Both the position numbers and the translations under genes were made by a program. The notes below the pieces were generated by a model. It saw only the letters and a program-made list of their open reading frames with translations. It was not told the origin of the DNA and made no database searches. From Streptomyces sp. NBC_01723 (lineage in GTDB: Bacteria; Actinomycetota; Actinomycetes; Streptomycetales; Streptomycetaceae), in the NCBI RefSeq assembly GCF_036246005.1, contig NZ_CP109171.1, positions 558,001 through 622,000 of the forward strand: a DNA stretch of 64,000 bases, given 5' to 3'. Below are positions 24,646 through 34,891 of the stretch, in pieces; position 1 is the stretch's first letter; every line of letters begins with the position of its first letter.

Positions 24646-25719
24646 ATGACCTCTCGCACACCCCTGCCCGGATTCCGGGGCTTTCCCGCCCTGACCGCAC
24701 TGGCCCTTTCCCTCACCGTCACCGGCTGTGTGGCCCCGGCGCAGACCGCGGGCAGCGAGGACGTCTCAAAAGAGAGGATCCCGGCCGCGGTCGCACGGGA
24801 CACCACGCTCACCGTCGGAGCGCCCGACCTCAAGGTCGCCCTGGAGCTGTCCGGGCAGATCGACGAACTGCCCTTCAAGGTGAAGTGGGCCAACATCAGC
24901 GGCGGCCCCCAGTGCTCGGAGGCCTTCCGGGCCGACGCACTCGACGTCTGCTCGGCCGCGGACATCCCGTCGATCAACGCCCACTGGACGGGTCTCGACA
25001 CGAAGCTCGTGGCGGTCAGGTTCCGCGCGGACCCGTACGAGAACCCCGTCTACGAACTGGGCACCGCCCCGGGCTCCGGCATCAGGACCCTCGCCGACCT
25101 GCGGGGCAAGAAGATCGCCTACAGCCCGGGGCAGGCCCAGGGAGCACTCGTCCTGCGCATTCTCAAGAAGGCCGGTCTCACCCAGCAGGACGTCGAACTC
25201 GTCGAACTCGCGAGCACCGGCGACGTCTATCCCACCGCGCTCGGAAACCACCAGGTGGACGCCGCGCCCATCGCGGACGTCAACATCAGGCGCTACCTGG
25301 CCAACTACGGCAAGGAGGGCGGCGCGACCGTCAGGCACGGGCTCCGGGACGACCCGGCACACCTGTGGGCGCTGACCGAATCCGTCGCCGACGCGCAGAA
25401 GTCGGCCGCCCTCCGGGAACTCGTGAAGTTCTGGGCCAGGGCGCAGATATGGATCGACAGGCATCCCTCGGAATGGGTGGCGGGCTACTACGTCGAGGAC
25501 CAGGGACTCAGCAAGGAGGACGGCGAATACCTGGTCCGGCGCATCGGCCACCCCGACCTTCCGGCGGACTGGACCGACGCCGTCCACCGGCAGCAGCAGA
25601 CCATCGACCTGCTGGCGAAGGAGCAGGACCGCGAGCCGTTCGACGCGGATCTCCTCTTCGACCGCCGCTACGAGCCGGTGGCCGCCGAGGCCGTTGCCGG
25701 TGAAGGGACGTCGCCATGA
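24646..25719 (+). CDS. Sulfonate/nitrate/taurine-type ABC substrate-binding lipoprotein
   Basis: Membrane-anchored binding protein of 357 residues, SsuA-like. Lipobox LTVTGC near residue 26. The fold is recognisable by TLTVGAPDLKVALELSGQIDELPFKVKW, ALDVCSAADIPSINAHW, LADLRGKKIAYSPGQAQGALVLRILKKAGL and QVDAAPIADVNIRRYL. ATG 24646 has GAAGG about 8 bases upstream; GTG 24634 is an alternative. First structural gene of a four-gene operon with permease, ATPase and FMNH2-dependent monooxygenase, overlapping the permease by ATGA. Likely ligand is an organosulfur compound. Confidence 0.9.
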   Translation: MTSRTPLPGFRGFPALTALALSLTVTGCVAPAQTAGSEDVSKERIPAAVARDTTLTVGAPDLKVALELSGQIDELPFKVKWANISGGPQCSEAFRADALDVCSAADIPSINAHWTGLDTKLVAVRFRADPYENPVYELGTAPGSGIRTLADLRGKKIAYSPGQAQGALVLRILKKAGLTQQDVELVELASTGDVYPTALGNHQVDAAPIADVNIRRYLANYGKEGGATVRHGLRDDPAHLWALTESVADAQKSAALRELVKFWARAQIWIDRHPSEWVAGYYVEDQGLSKEDGEYLVRRIGHPDLPADWTDAVHRQQQTIDLLAKEQDREPFDADLLFDRRYEPVAAEAVAGEGTSP

Positions 25720-26573
25720 GCACCACGATCTTCGACAAGCAGGCGCTCCCGGCCACCGAGGCCCGGCCGGACCAGGTGCGTACGCCCGGGCCACGACGAC
25801 ACCGCCCGGGCCCCGGCAAGCCCGTGCGGTACGGGTGGGCGATCGGCCCGGTCCTGCTGCTCGCGTTCTGGGCGGCGGGTTCGGGACTGGGCGTCTTCGA
25901 CGTCCGCAGCCTCCCCGCGCCCTGGACCATCGCCGGCACCGCGGGCGGCCTCGTCGACAACGGCAAGCTCCAGTCCCACCTCGCCACCTCCGCCCAACGT
26001 GCCCTGCTGGGGCTGCTGTTCGGGGTCGCGACCGGGCTGGTCCTCGCCCTCGTCTCCGGACTCAGCCGCCTCGGCGAGGCCGTGATCGACGGCCCGGTGC
26101 AGATCAAACGGTCGATCCCCTCGCTGGCGTTGATCCCGTTGCTGATCCTCTGGTTCGGCATCGGCGAGACGATGAAGGTGATCACGATCGCGCTCGGCGT
26201 CTTCGTGCCGGTCTACATCCACACGCACAACGGACTGCGCGCCATCGACAACCGCTACGCCGAGCTGGCGGAGACCGTGCGCCTGGGCAGGCTCGGCTTC
26301 GTCCGGCACGTCGTGCTGCCCGGCGCCCTGCCCGGCTTCCTGCTCGGCATGCGCTTCGCGGTGACCGGCGCCTGGCTGGCACTCGTCGTGGTGGAGCAGG
26401 TCAACGCCACCAGCGGCATCGGCTACATGATGGAACTGGCCCGGACGTACGGGCAGACCGACGTCATCATCGTCGGTCTCGTGGTGTACGGCCTGCTCGG
26501 TCTGGTCTCCGACGCCCTCGTACGTCTGGTGGAGAGGAGGGCCCTGTCATGGCGGCGGACGCTGGCGGGCTGA
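25716..26573 (+). CDS. Sulfonate-type ABC transporter permease (SsuC-like)
   Basis: BPD-type permease of 285 residues with six hydrophobic helices after a 40-residue polar N terminus. The EAA loop reads YAELAETVRLGRLGFVRHVVLPGALPG, and the segment SIPSLALIPLLILWFGIGETMKV is typical of the SsuC/TauC/NrtB group. Start overlaps the binding protein stop by 4 bases; its end overlaps the ATPase start by 25 bases. Confidence 0.93.
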   Translation: MSTTIFDKQALPATEARPDQVRTPGPRRHRPGPGKPVRYGWAIGPVLLLAFWAAGSGLGVFDVRSLPAPWTIAGTAGGLVDNGKLQSHLATSAQRALLGLLFGVATGLVLALVSGLSRLGEAVIDGPVQIKRSIPSLALIPLLILWFGIGETMKVITIALGVFVPVYIHTHNGLRAIDNRYAELAETVRLGRLGFVRHVVLPGALPGFLLGMRFAVTGAWLALVVVEQVNATSGIGYMMELARTYGQTDVIIVGLVVYGLLGLVSDALVRLVERRALSWRRTLAG

Positions 26574-27322
26574 ACACGGCGGACCGCGTGACGGTCCGCA
26601 TCGAGAACCTGGTGCGCTCCTTCGGCGAGCGCAGGGTGCTGGACGGGCTCGACCTGTCCATCGCGCCCGGGGAGTTCGTGGCACTGCTGGGACGCAGCGG
26701 CTCCGGCAAGAGCACGCTGCTGCGCGCCCTGGCCGGCCTCGACCACGAGGTGGCGGGCAGCGGTGGACTGACCGCACCCGACCATGTGTCCGTCGTCTTC
26801 CAGGACGCGCGGCTGCTGCCCTGGAAGCGGCTGCTCGACAACGTCGTGCTGGGCCTGACCGGGCCCTTCGCCGAGGACCGGGGCCGGGCCGCCCTCGCCG
26901 AGGTCGGCCTCGCAGGACGCGAACGGGCCTGGCCGGTGGAACTGTCGGGCGGCGAACAGCAGCGTGTCTCGCTGGCGAGGTCCCTGGTACGCGAACCCCG
27001 GCTGCTGCTGGCGGACGAGCCGTTCGGCGCGCTGGACGCGCTGACCCGGATCAGGATGCACGCCCTGCTGCGGCGGCTGTGCGAGCGGCACCGGCCGGCC
27101 GTGCTCCTGGTGACGCACGACGTCGACGAGGCCATCGCGCTCGCGGACCGGGTGGTGGTGCTGGACCGGGGCCGGATCGCGGCCGACCTTCCCGTGCGGC
27201 TCGCCGCACCGCGGGACCACGCGGGCGCCGAGTACACCGCCCTGCGCGGCCGGCTGCTGGCCCGGCTGGGCGTGCGGAACTCCGGCAGCGCCGGGCCGAT
27301 CGAGGAGGAGAACGCGGCATGA
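26549..27322 (+). CDS. Sulfonate-type ABC transporter ATPase (SsuB-like)
   Basis: ATPase subunit of 257 residues. Walker A GRSGSGKST (residue 50), Q-loop VVFQDARLLPW, signature LSGGEQQRVSLARSL, Walker B LLLADEPFGALD, H-loop THDVDEA. GAGAGGAGG ribosome site lies 8 bases before ATG 26549 within the permease gene. Its stop overlaps the monooxygenase start (ATGA). Confidence 0.93.
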   Translation: MAADAGGLNTADRVTVRIENLVRSFGERRVLDGLDLSIAPGEFVALLGRSGSGKSTLLRALAGLDHEVAGSGGLTAPDHVSVVFQDARLLPWKRLLDNVVLGLTGPFAEDRGRAALAEVGLAGRERAWPVELSGGEQQRVSLARSLVREPRLLLADEPFGALDALTRIRMHALLRRLCERHRPAVLLVTHDVDEAIALADRVVVLDRGRIAADLPVRLAAPRDHAGAEYTALRGRLLARLGVRNSGSAGPIEEENAA

Positions 27323-28641
27323 GCGCCCGCAGCCTGCACCTGAACCTGTTCGTCTATCCGGGCGGCCATCACGAGGCCGCCTGGCGGCACCACGGCACCG
27401 ACCCCGGCCGCATCCTCGACATCGGCTTCTACCAGGAGCTGGCCCGCCGGGCCGAGGCGGCCGCGTTCGACGCCGTGTTCTTCGCCGACGGTCCGTCGCT
27501 GGCCGACAACGTCCGCTACGCGAGCCGCTTCCGGCTCGAACCGTTCACCTGGTTGTCGGCGATCGCCGCGGCCACCGAACGCATCGGCCTGATCGCGACG
27601 GCCTCGACCACGTACACCGAGCCGTACAACCTGGCGCGCCTGTTCGCCTCACTGGACCACCTCAGCAAGGGCCGGGCCGGCTGGAACATCGTCACCACCG
27701 GCGCCCCCCAGGCCGCGGAGAACTTCGGCCTCGACGGACATCCGGTGCACGCCGAACGGTACGACCGTGCGCGGGAGTTCGTCGACGTGGTGACGAATCT
27801 CTGGGACAGCTGGGAGGACGAGGCGCTGGTCGTCGACCAGAAGACCGGTGTGTTCGCCGACACCGACCGCATCCACGAGATCGGTCACTCGGGCCGCCAT
27901 CTCAAGGTGCGCGGCCCGCTGAATCTCCCCCGCTCCCCGCAGGGCCGCCCGGTGTACGTCCAGGCCGGGTCCTCCGAGGACGGCCGCTCCTTCGCCGCGG
28001 CCTACGCGGAGGCGGTTTTCACCGCGCACCAGACGCTGCGGAGCGGGCAGGAGTTCTACGCCGACCTCAAGGCGCGGGCCGCGGCCCTCGGCCGTGACCC
28101 CGGCCTGCTGCTCGTCCTGCCGGGCATCAGCCCCTTCATCGGTGCGACCGAGGCCGAGGCACGGGCACTGCACGCGGAGTTCGACGAACTCACCCAGCCC
28201 GAGTACTCGCTCCAGCTGCTCCGGCGTCTGCTGGGTCTCGACCTCACCGCGGACCAGCTGGACGGGCCGGTGCCCCGCCGGCTCATCGAGACCCGGGGCG
28301 AACGCGGCAACGGCAGCCGCTTCCAGCTCGTCCTGGACATCATCGACCGCGAACAGCCCACGGTGCGCGGGCTCATGCACCGCCTCGCGGGCGCGCGCGG
28401 CCACCGCGTGGTGGCCGGCACCCCCGAGCAGGTGGCCGACCAGATCCAGGAGTGGTTCGAGCAGGGAGCCGCCGACGGCTTCAACGTCATGCCGCCGTGG
28501 CTGCCGGGCGGCTTCGGCCTCTTCGCCGACCAGGTGGTCCCGATCCTGCGGGCGCGCGGCCTGTTCCGCACCGCGTACGACGCGGCGACGCTGCGCGGGC
28601 ACTACGGACTGCCGCGGCCCGCCGCGTCGGTCCCGCACTGA
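27319..28641 (+). CDS. NtaA/SnaA/SoxA/DszA-type FMNH2-dependent monooxygenase
   Basis: Bacterial-luciferase-fold enzyme of 440 residues, a length typical of the NtaA/DszA family rather than the shorter SsuD. Family blocks are ARRAEAAAFDAVFFADG, FRLEPFTWLSAIAAATERIGLIATASTTYTEPYNLARLFASLDHLSKGRAGWNIVTT, YVQAGSSEDGRSFAA and DGFNVMPPWLPGG. It uses FMNH2 supplied by a separate reductase to cleave C-S or C-N bonds. In an operon with a sulfonate-type importer and a sulfur leader peptide, desulfonation of an imported organosulfur compound is the best inference. No flavin reductase gene is in the operon. Confidence 0.9.
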   Translation: MSARSLHLNLFVYPGGHHEAAWRHHGTDPGRILDIGFYQELARRAEAAAFDAVFFADGPSLADNVRYASRFRLEPFTWLSAIAAATERIGLIATASTTYTEPYNLARLFASLDHLSKGRAGWNIVTTGAPQAAENFGLDGHPVHAERYDRAREFVDVVTNLWDSWEDEALVVDQKTGVFADTDRIHEIGHSGRHLKVRGPLNLPRSPQGRPVYVQAGSSEDGRSFAAAYAEAVFTAHQTLRSGQEFYADLKARAAALGRDPGLLLVLPGISPFIGATEAEARALHAEFDELTQPEYSLQLLRRLLGLDLTADQLDGPVPRRLIETRGERGNGSRFQLVLDIIDREQPTVRGLMHRLAGARGHRVVAGTPEQVADQIQEWFEQGAADGFNVMPPWLPGGFGLFADQVVPILRARGLFRTAYDAATLRGHYGLPRPAASVPH

Positions 28642-28652
28642 GGCACGAGGGC

Positions 28653-28706
28653 CAGAGGTCGGCCCCGGGCGGGTCCGCGTACCGGACGTCCGGGGCCGCC
28701 CCTCTG
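28653..28706. terminator. Long imperfect hairpin after the monooxygenase
   Basis: CAGAGG...GGCCCCGGGCGGGTCCG pairs with CGGACGTCCGGGGCCGCCCCTCTG with a few interruptions, 11 bases after the stop codon. GC-rich terminator lying between two convergent genes. Confidence 0.6.
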
Positions 28707-28830
28707 CTCCCCGCCGGGGACTGCCCGTCCCCCGTCCGGGAAAAACGCCGGGCGGCCACGACCGGGCACAAGTGCACGCCCACGGATCACCCCGGTCAAC
28801 ACGGCGTACCGTACGGCGGGCGGCCCGCCG

Positions 28831-29706
28831 CTACGCCGCGTCCCGGGGCGGCGTCATCGCCCAGCGGATGCCCGCGGTCACGGCCGACCCGAGCGGGCGC
28901 ACGCACACGCCCTCGGCCGGGGGAACGCGCGGCAGGCCCAGGGCGCGTGAGGCCCAGACCGGCAGCAGGGACACCGCGTTGGCGGCGAGCAGCCCGTAGG
29001 GCAGACGCGCGAGCAGCGGGATGGGCGGCCTGAGCAGCAGGAAGCGGGTGGTGCTGCGCGCCTCGGCGGTCGCGCGCAGTTCGCCGCGGTAGGCGGCGAT
29101 GCGTTCGGTGAGTCCGGCGCGGTCGACGGGCGGGTCGGGGACGCCGAGCGCGGTGGCGATGCGCGCCATGTCGGCCACGTAGCCGTCGCACTCGTCATCG
29201 TCCAGAGGGTGTGCGCCGTACCGCTGGTGGGCGCGCAGGAAGCTGTCGGCCTCCGCCACATGCACCCAGCACAGCAGGTGCGGGTCGGCGGCGGCGTACT
29301 CCTCGCCCTCGGCCGTGACGCCCCGCACCCTCTCGTGCACGGCCCGTACCCGCTCGCAGGCCTCCTGCGCGCTGTCCGCCGTCCCGTAGGTGGTGACCGC
29401 GAGGAAGGTGCTGGTGCGCTGGAGCCGGCCCCAGGGGTCGCCGCGGAAACCGGAGTGCGCGGCGACCGCGGCCATGGCCAGGGGGTGGAGCGACTGGAGC
29501 AGCAGGGCGGAGAGGCCGCCGATGAACATGGAGGCGTCCCCGTGCACCCGCCGGATCGGCCGTTCCGGGCCGAACCAGCGCGGGCCCGGTGTGTCGTGGA
29601 TGCGGGCACGGTTGCCCGGGCCCTCCGGCCCCGCCACGCGGGAGAAGATCATCTCTCCCAGCCGTGCGCGCGGGTCGGGGATGCGGTCACCGGGGAGACG
29701 TGGCAT
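28831..29706 (-). CDS. Oxygenase MpaB family (DUF2236) protein
   Basis: Protein of 291 residues in the heme-dependent MpaB/latex-clearing-like family. Conserved features are the N-terminal RRVHGDASMFIGGLSALLLQSLHPLAMAAVAAHSGF with its central His, YGTADSAQEACERVRAVHERVRG, and LLCWVHVAEADSFLRAHQRYG, which carries a conserved His. The C-terminal third has hydrophobic segments. Some relatives oxidise lipids or polyisoprenes; most in Streptomyces are uncharacterised. Convergent with the monooxygenase operon. Function here unknown. Confidence 0.88.
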   Translation of the reverse strand: MPRLPGDRIPDPRARLGEMIFSRVAGPEGPGNRARIHDTPGPRWFGPERPIRRVHGDASMFIGGLSALLLQSLHPLAMAAVAAHSGFRGDPWGRLQRTSTFLAVTTYGTADSAQEACERVRAVHERVRGVTAEGEEYAAADPHLLCWVHVAEADSFLRAHQRYGAHPLDDDECDGYVADMARIATALGVPDPPVDRAGLTERIAAYRGELRATAEARSTTRFLLLRPPIPLLARLPYGLLAANAVSLLPVWASRALGLPRVPPAEGVCVRPLGSAVTAGIRWAMTPPRDAA

Positions 29707-29786
29707 GTCTGCCGAGCCCTCCTTCGCCCTCCTGCGGCCGGGCGGCTCACACCCCTACGTCTGCCCAGGACCGCCGGGCGGGAACA

Positions 29787-31720
<1,934 letters not shown>

Positions 31721-31794
31721 GACGGATCCAATGCGGGTGGGAAGACGCGCGTGGGGGGGGACGGACAGCGGGACGGGACGGTTTGCGGGGGGGG

Positions 31795-31822
31795 GACCGG
31801 GGCCGGGCCGGCGGCCCCGGTC
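31795..31822. terminator. Hairpin between lyase and nanT, flanked by poly-G tracts
   Basis: Perfect 11-base stem GACCGGGGCCG / CGGCCCCGGTC with a 6-base loop, directly after the lyase stop codon. A run of nine G residues (31787-31795) and another of eight (31753-31760) precede it. It would attenuate read-through from the lyase into nanT. Confidence 0.65.
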
Positions 31823-31828
31823 CCGGGG

Positions 31829-32758
31829 TCACAGGAGTCCGGCCTGGGTGAGCCGGGTGCGGACGCGGGCCACGGCCGCCTCGTCGAGCGGCACCTGCGG
31901 TGCCGCGGTGGCCGCGCAGTCGATGAGGCCCAGCAGCCGGGCGGCCGCCTTGAAGGCGCCGAGCGCGCTGGAACTGGGACCCATCAGGGCGGGGTCGCCC
32001 GCGTCGGTGAGGGCGAACAGGGCCGCGAGGCGGTCCTGCTCCGCCCTGGCGGCGGCCCAGTCACCCGCCCGGGCGGCCGCGTAGAGGCGTACATAGCCGT
32101 GCGCGTCGACGTTGCCGAGGCCGGGCACGACTCCGTCCGCACCGGCGAGGAGCGCGCCGTCCACGGTGAGTTCGGAGCCGGTGAGCACCGAGAAGTCCGG
32201 GGTGCGCGGGCGCAGTTCGACCAGCAGCCGGCGCAGGGAGCCCTCGTCGCCGCTGGAGTCCTTCAGCCCGGCGAGCGTGCCGTCGGCGGCCAGGCCGAGG
32301 ACCACGTCGCGGGGCAGCTTGGTGTGCACGGCGACCGGGATGTCGTAGGCGAACAGCGGCAGGCCCGCGCCCTCGCGGATCCGCCGGAAGTGGCCGGCGA
32401 TCTCCACCGGGTGGGTGCGGGTGTAGAAGGGCGCCGTGGCCACGAGCGCGTCGGCGCCGGCCCGGACCGCGTCGGCCGCCCGGTCCAGGACCCGGGCCGT
32501 GGTGGTCTCGATGACCCCGGCGAGCACGGGGACCCGGCCGGCGGCGGCGTCCACGGCGGCTTCGAGCGCGGTCAGCCGCTGGGCGTCCGTGAGGTAGGCG
32601 GTCTCGCCGCTGGACCCCAGCAGGAACAGCCCGTGCACACCGGCCGTGATGAGGTGCTCGGTCAGTCGGCGCACCGACCCGGTGTCGACCTCCCCTGCCG
32701 GGGTGAGCGGGGTGATGACCGGGGGGATGACGCCGCGCAGCGGCGTGGGGATGGGCAT
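31829..32758 (-). CDS. Dihydrodipicolinate synthase/N-acetylneuraminate lyase family aldolase
   Basis: Class I aldolase of 309 residues. Carboxylate-binding motif GSSGET near residue 48, catalytic Tyr in FAYDIPV (residue about 140) and Schiff-base Lys in LAGLKDSSGD (about 165). The TIM-barrel fold is complete. Next to a NanT-like carrier, cleavage of sialic acid to N-acetylmannosamine and pyruvate is the natural guess, although YDIP replaces the usual YNIP and substrate specificity in this superfamily is not readable by motif. Divergent from a GntR regulator. Confidence 0.85.
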   Translation of the reverse strand: MPIPTPLRGVIPPVITPLTPAGEVDTGSVRRLTEHLITAGVHGLFLLGSSGETAYLTDAQRLTALEAAVDAAAGRVPVLAGVIETTTARVLDRAADAVRAGADALVATAPFYTRTHPVEIAGHFRRIREGAGLPLFAYDIPVAVHTKLPRDVVLGLAADGTLAGLKDSSGDEGSLRRLLVELRPRTPDFSVLTGSELTVDGALLAGADGVVPGLGNVDAHGYVRLYAAARAGDWAAARAEQDRLAALFALTDAGDPALMGPSSSALGAFKAAARLLGLIDCAATAAPQVPLDEAAVARVRTRLTQAGLL

Positions 32759-32832
32759 GCGGTGACTCCAGGTCGTGCCGTGTTTCCGTCCCGGGGGCAG
32801 GGGGCGGCGACGCGCCCGGGCTCCCGGAACCG

Positions 32833-32856
32833 AGGACGTAGGATGTCCTACGTCCT
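32833..32856. promoter_or_regulatory. Perfect 24-base palindrome, likely operator of the adjacent GntR regulator
   Basis: AGGACGTAGGA-TG-TCCTACGTCCT, 11-base arms around a 2-base centre, in the 111-base divergent region. It lies immediately before the TAGAGT hexamer (32859-32864) of the regulator, so binding would block that promoter and probably the lyase promoter too. Confidence 0.8.
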
Positions 32857-32869
32857 GTTAGAGTGACAC

Positions 32870-33601
32870 ATGACGGAGCAGGGGATGTCAAGGGTCGAGA
32901 GGGGACGCCACATGCGCTCGGTCGCCGCCGACGCCGAGGAGCGGATCAAGGAGCTGATCGTCGAGGAGGGCCTCGGCCCCGGCGACCCGCTGCCCACCGA
33001 GACGGAGCTGATGGAGCGGTTCGGCGTCAGCCGCAACTCGCTGCGCGAGGCGCTCAAGTCCCTGCAGGCCATGCACATCGTCGAGATCCGGCGCGGCTTC
33101 GGCACCTACGTCGGCACCATGTCGCTGGAGCCGATGACCGAGGCCATGGCGTTCCGCACCGTGGTCGGACACCGACGGGGCCAGGGCAGCCTGCTCGAAC
33201 TGCTGCAACTGCGCGAGGCGCTGGAGGCGGGGCTCATGCACCGGCTGGCGGGCCGGCTGCCCGACGCCGACCTGGCGGAGCTGGACGCGCTGGTGGAGAC
33301 GATGCACACCGAGGTGCGGGAGACCGGCGAGATCGCGGCCCGCACCGACCGCGCCTTCCACCGGGCGCTGCACCGCTCCCTGGACAACGAACTGCTCAGC
33401 GAACTCCTCGACGCCTTCTGGAGCGCCTTCCACCGGGTGCGCACCCAGGCCCAGGGACTGGGCGCGGCGGCCGACGGCGAGGAACTGGCCCGGATGCACG
33501 CCAGGATCGTCGACGCCGTGCGCGGGGGTGACGCGGAGGCCGCGGAGCGGGCGGTGCACCGGCACTTCGACGACATCCGCAGCCGACTGTCGCGGCGGTG
33601 A
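32870..33601 (+). CDS. FadR/GntR family transcriptional regulator
   Basis: Regulator of 243 residues. N-terminal winged helix (residues 18-85; LPTETELMERFGVSRNSLREALKSLQ, then RRGFGTYVG) and C-terminal all-helical FCD effector domain (LLQLREALEAGLMHRLAGR; RAFHRALHRSLDNELL; ARMHARIVDAVRGGDAEAAERAVHRHFDDI), whose His and Asp residues are typical metal/acid-ligand positions. ATG 32870 falls about where transcription should start downstream of TAGAGT, so the message may be leaderless; ATG 32885 is an alternative. Likely represses the divergent lyase/nanT genes through the palindrome upstream. Confidence 0.9.
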   Translation: MTEQGMSRVERGRHMRSVAADAEERIKELIVEEGLGPGDPLPTETELMERFGVSRNSLREALKSLQAMHIVEIRRGFGTYVGTMSLEPMTEAMAFRTVVGHRRGQGSLLELLQLREALEAGLMHRLAGRLPDADLAELDALVETMHTEVRETGEIAARTDRAFHRALHRSLDNELLSELLDAFWSAFHRVRTQAQGLGAAADGEELARMHARIVDAVRGGDAEAAERAVHRHFDDIRSRLSRR

Positions 33602-33665
33602 GCGGACCCCTCGTTCGGCGGACCCCTCGTTCGGCGGACCCCTCGCTCGTCGGGCTCCTCGTTCG
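33602..33665 (+). repeat. Four tandem 16-base repeats
   Basis: GCGGACCCCTCGTTCG occurs at 33602-33617 and 33618-33633, with one change at 33634-33649 (GCTCG) and a diverged fourth copy at 33650-33665. The array begins 1 base after the regulator stop codon. Too short and without spacers for CRISPR. Confidence 0.85.
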
Positions 33666-33743
33666 TGTGAAGAAGGGCGAGGACGTCCTCCGGTCGGGTG
33701 ACGGCTGTCCGGGGGCGCCCCGGCGCGCACTTACGGTTTCGCG

Positions 33744-34232
33744 ATGACCTCCATCTCCACCGCCCCGCGTCCCCTGCGAACCGCCGACCTCGGCACGCTC
33801 GTCATCATGTCCTGGAGCCGTGAGACACCCGACGGAGACGTCCCCTTTCTCCTCGCCTGCTCCCTCGGCGACGGCGAGGGCGGCCCGGAGGCGACCCCGG
33901 CCGCCGTCGAGGGGCTGCTGAGCCGCTCCGGGATCGCCGTGGGCGACGGCGTGCTCGACGCCACCGGCCTGCCCGGCCTGCCGGTCGGCCTGCTCGTCGT
34001 GCCCGGTGCGGCGGCGCTCACCATGCCGGGCGTCAACGCCCAGTTCGTGCCCACGCCACAATGGCGCGAGGCGGTGGACAAGCGCGGGTACGCCTGCCTC
34101 GTCTTCGCCACCCGCCCGTGGTCCGGCGGCGAGCCCGGCGAGGCCGGGGCGGTCGCCGCCTTCGCCAACCACGAGGACACCCTGCGGACGGCGGCGCAGC
34201 TCGTCCTCCCCGTGCGCAGCCTGCGGACCTGA
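33744..34232 (+). CDS. DUF5949 family protein
   Basis: 162-residue cytoplasmic protein matching the Streptomyces-restricted DUF5949 family: TADLGTLVIMSWS near the N terminus, PFLLACSLGDGEGGPEA (residues 33-50), and a C-terminal FATRPWSGGEPGEAGAVAAFANHEDTL. No catalytic motif or membrane segment is visible. The preceding 140 bases hold only tandem repeats and a short leader. Function unknown. Confidence 0.75.
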   Translation: MTSISTAPRPLRTADLGTLVIMSWSRETPDGDVPFLLACSLGDGEGGPEATPAAVEGLLSRSGIAVGDGVLDATGLPGLPVGLLVVPGAAALTMPGVNAQFVPTPQWREAVDKRGYACLVFATRPWSGGEPGEAGAVAAFANHEDTLRTAAQLVLPVRSLRT

Positions 34233-34272
34233 CACCGGCCGGCTCTTCCGGCCCGCCGCGCCGCGGATCGCC

Positions 34273-34809
34273 TCACGTCCACAACTCGTCGCTGTCGCAG
34301 ATCCGGGCACCCATGTTGCGCTCCATCATGCGCAGGGCGGCATCCGCGAGGTCGGCGTGGATGTGGGCGACCGCGTCGCGCGGGACGATGACCTGGAGAT
34401 GGCGGATGTGGGCGTCGAGCGCCGAATAGAGCACACACTGCTCGGTCACCTGCCCGCACAGCACGAGCCGGTCGATCCCCTGCTGGTGGAGGAGATAGGT
34501 CAGCGGGGTCTCGAAGAAGATCGAGTGGCGTGCCTTGACCACGAAGAGGGACGACTCGTCGGGCCGCAGCGGCTCGACGAGTCCCGCGTGCGGCCCCGAG
34601 AGGGCCTGGTCGAGGATCTCGCCGTGGTGCGAGCGCCACTCCCCGAAGTTGTCGTTGACGTAGATCACGGGGACGTGGTGGCGTCGCGCCCGCTCCAGCA
34701 GGCCGGTCAGCTGCGGCAGTACCGACTCCGCGGCCGGGATCAGCGCTTCGGCGTCCTGATGGTCGTAGGTGTTGATCATGTCGATGACGATCAGTGCGGT
34801 CTTGCCCAT
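34273..34809 (-). CDS. Isochorismatase-like cysteine hydrolase
   Basis: Hydrolase of 178 residues with the family catalytic triad Asp (VIDMIN, residue 9), Lys (VVKARHS, about 95) and Cys (GQVTEQCVLYSA, about 128). The cis-peptide VTEQC segment is intact. Relatives include nicotinamidases and other amide hydrolases; the substrate cannot be set by motif. ATG 34809 (MGKTALIVIDM) is preferred over the longer open frame to 35067. Convergent with DUF5949 and divergent from the secreted beta-helix gene. Confidence 0.88.
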   Translation of the reverse strand: MGKTALIVIDMINTYDHQDAEALIPAAESVLPQLTGLLERARRHHVPVIYVNDNFGEWRSHHGEILDQALSGPHAGLVEPLRPDESSLFVVKARHSIFFETPLTYLLHQQGIDRLVLCGQVTEQCVLYSALDAHIRHLQVIVPRDAVAHIHADLADAALRMMERNMGARICDSDELWT

Positions 34810-34891
34810 GCCACTCAGGTTGCCATCCTGACACGCCGTCGGATGGCTCATCCCGGCCGCGTATGAATATGTCCGGCATATCTTTACGAAT

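Noticed and set aside
33602..33665. Possible CRISPR array
   Set aside because: Repeats are 16 bases and contiguous without spacers; no cas genes nearby.
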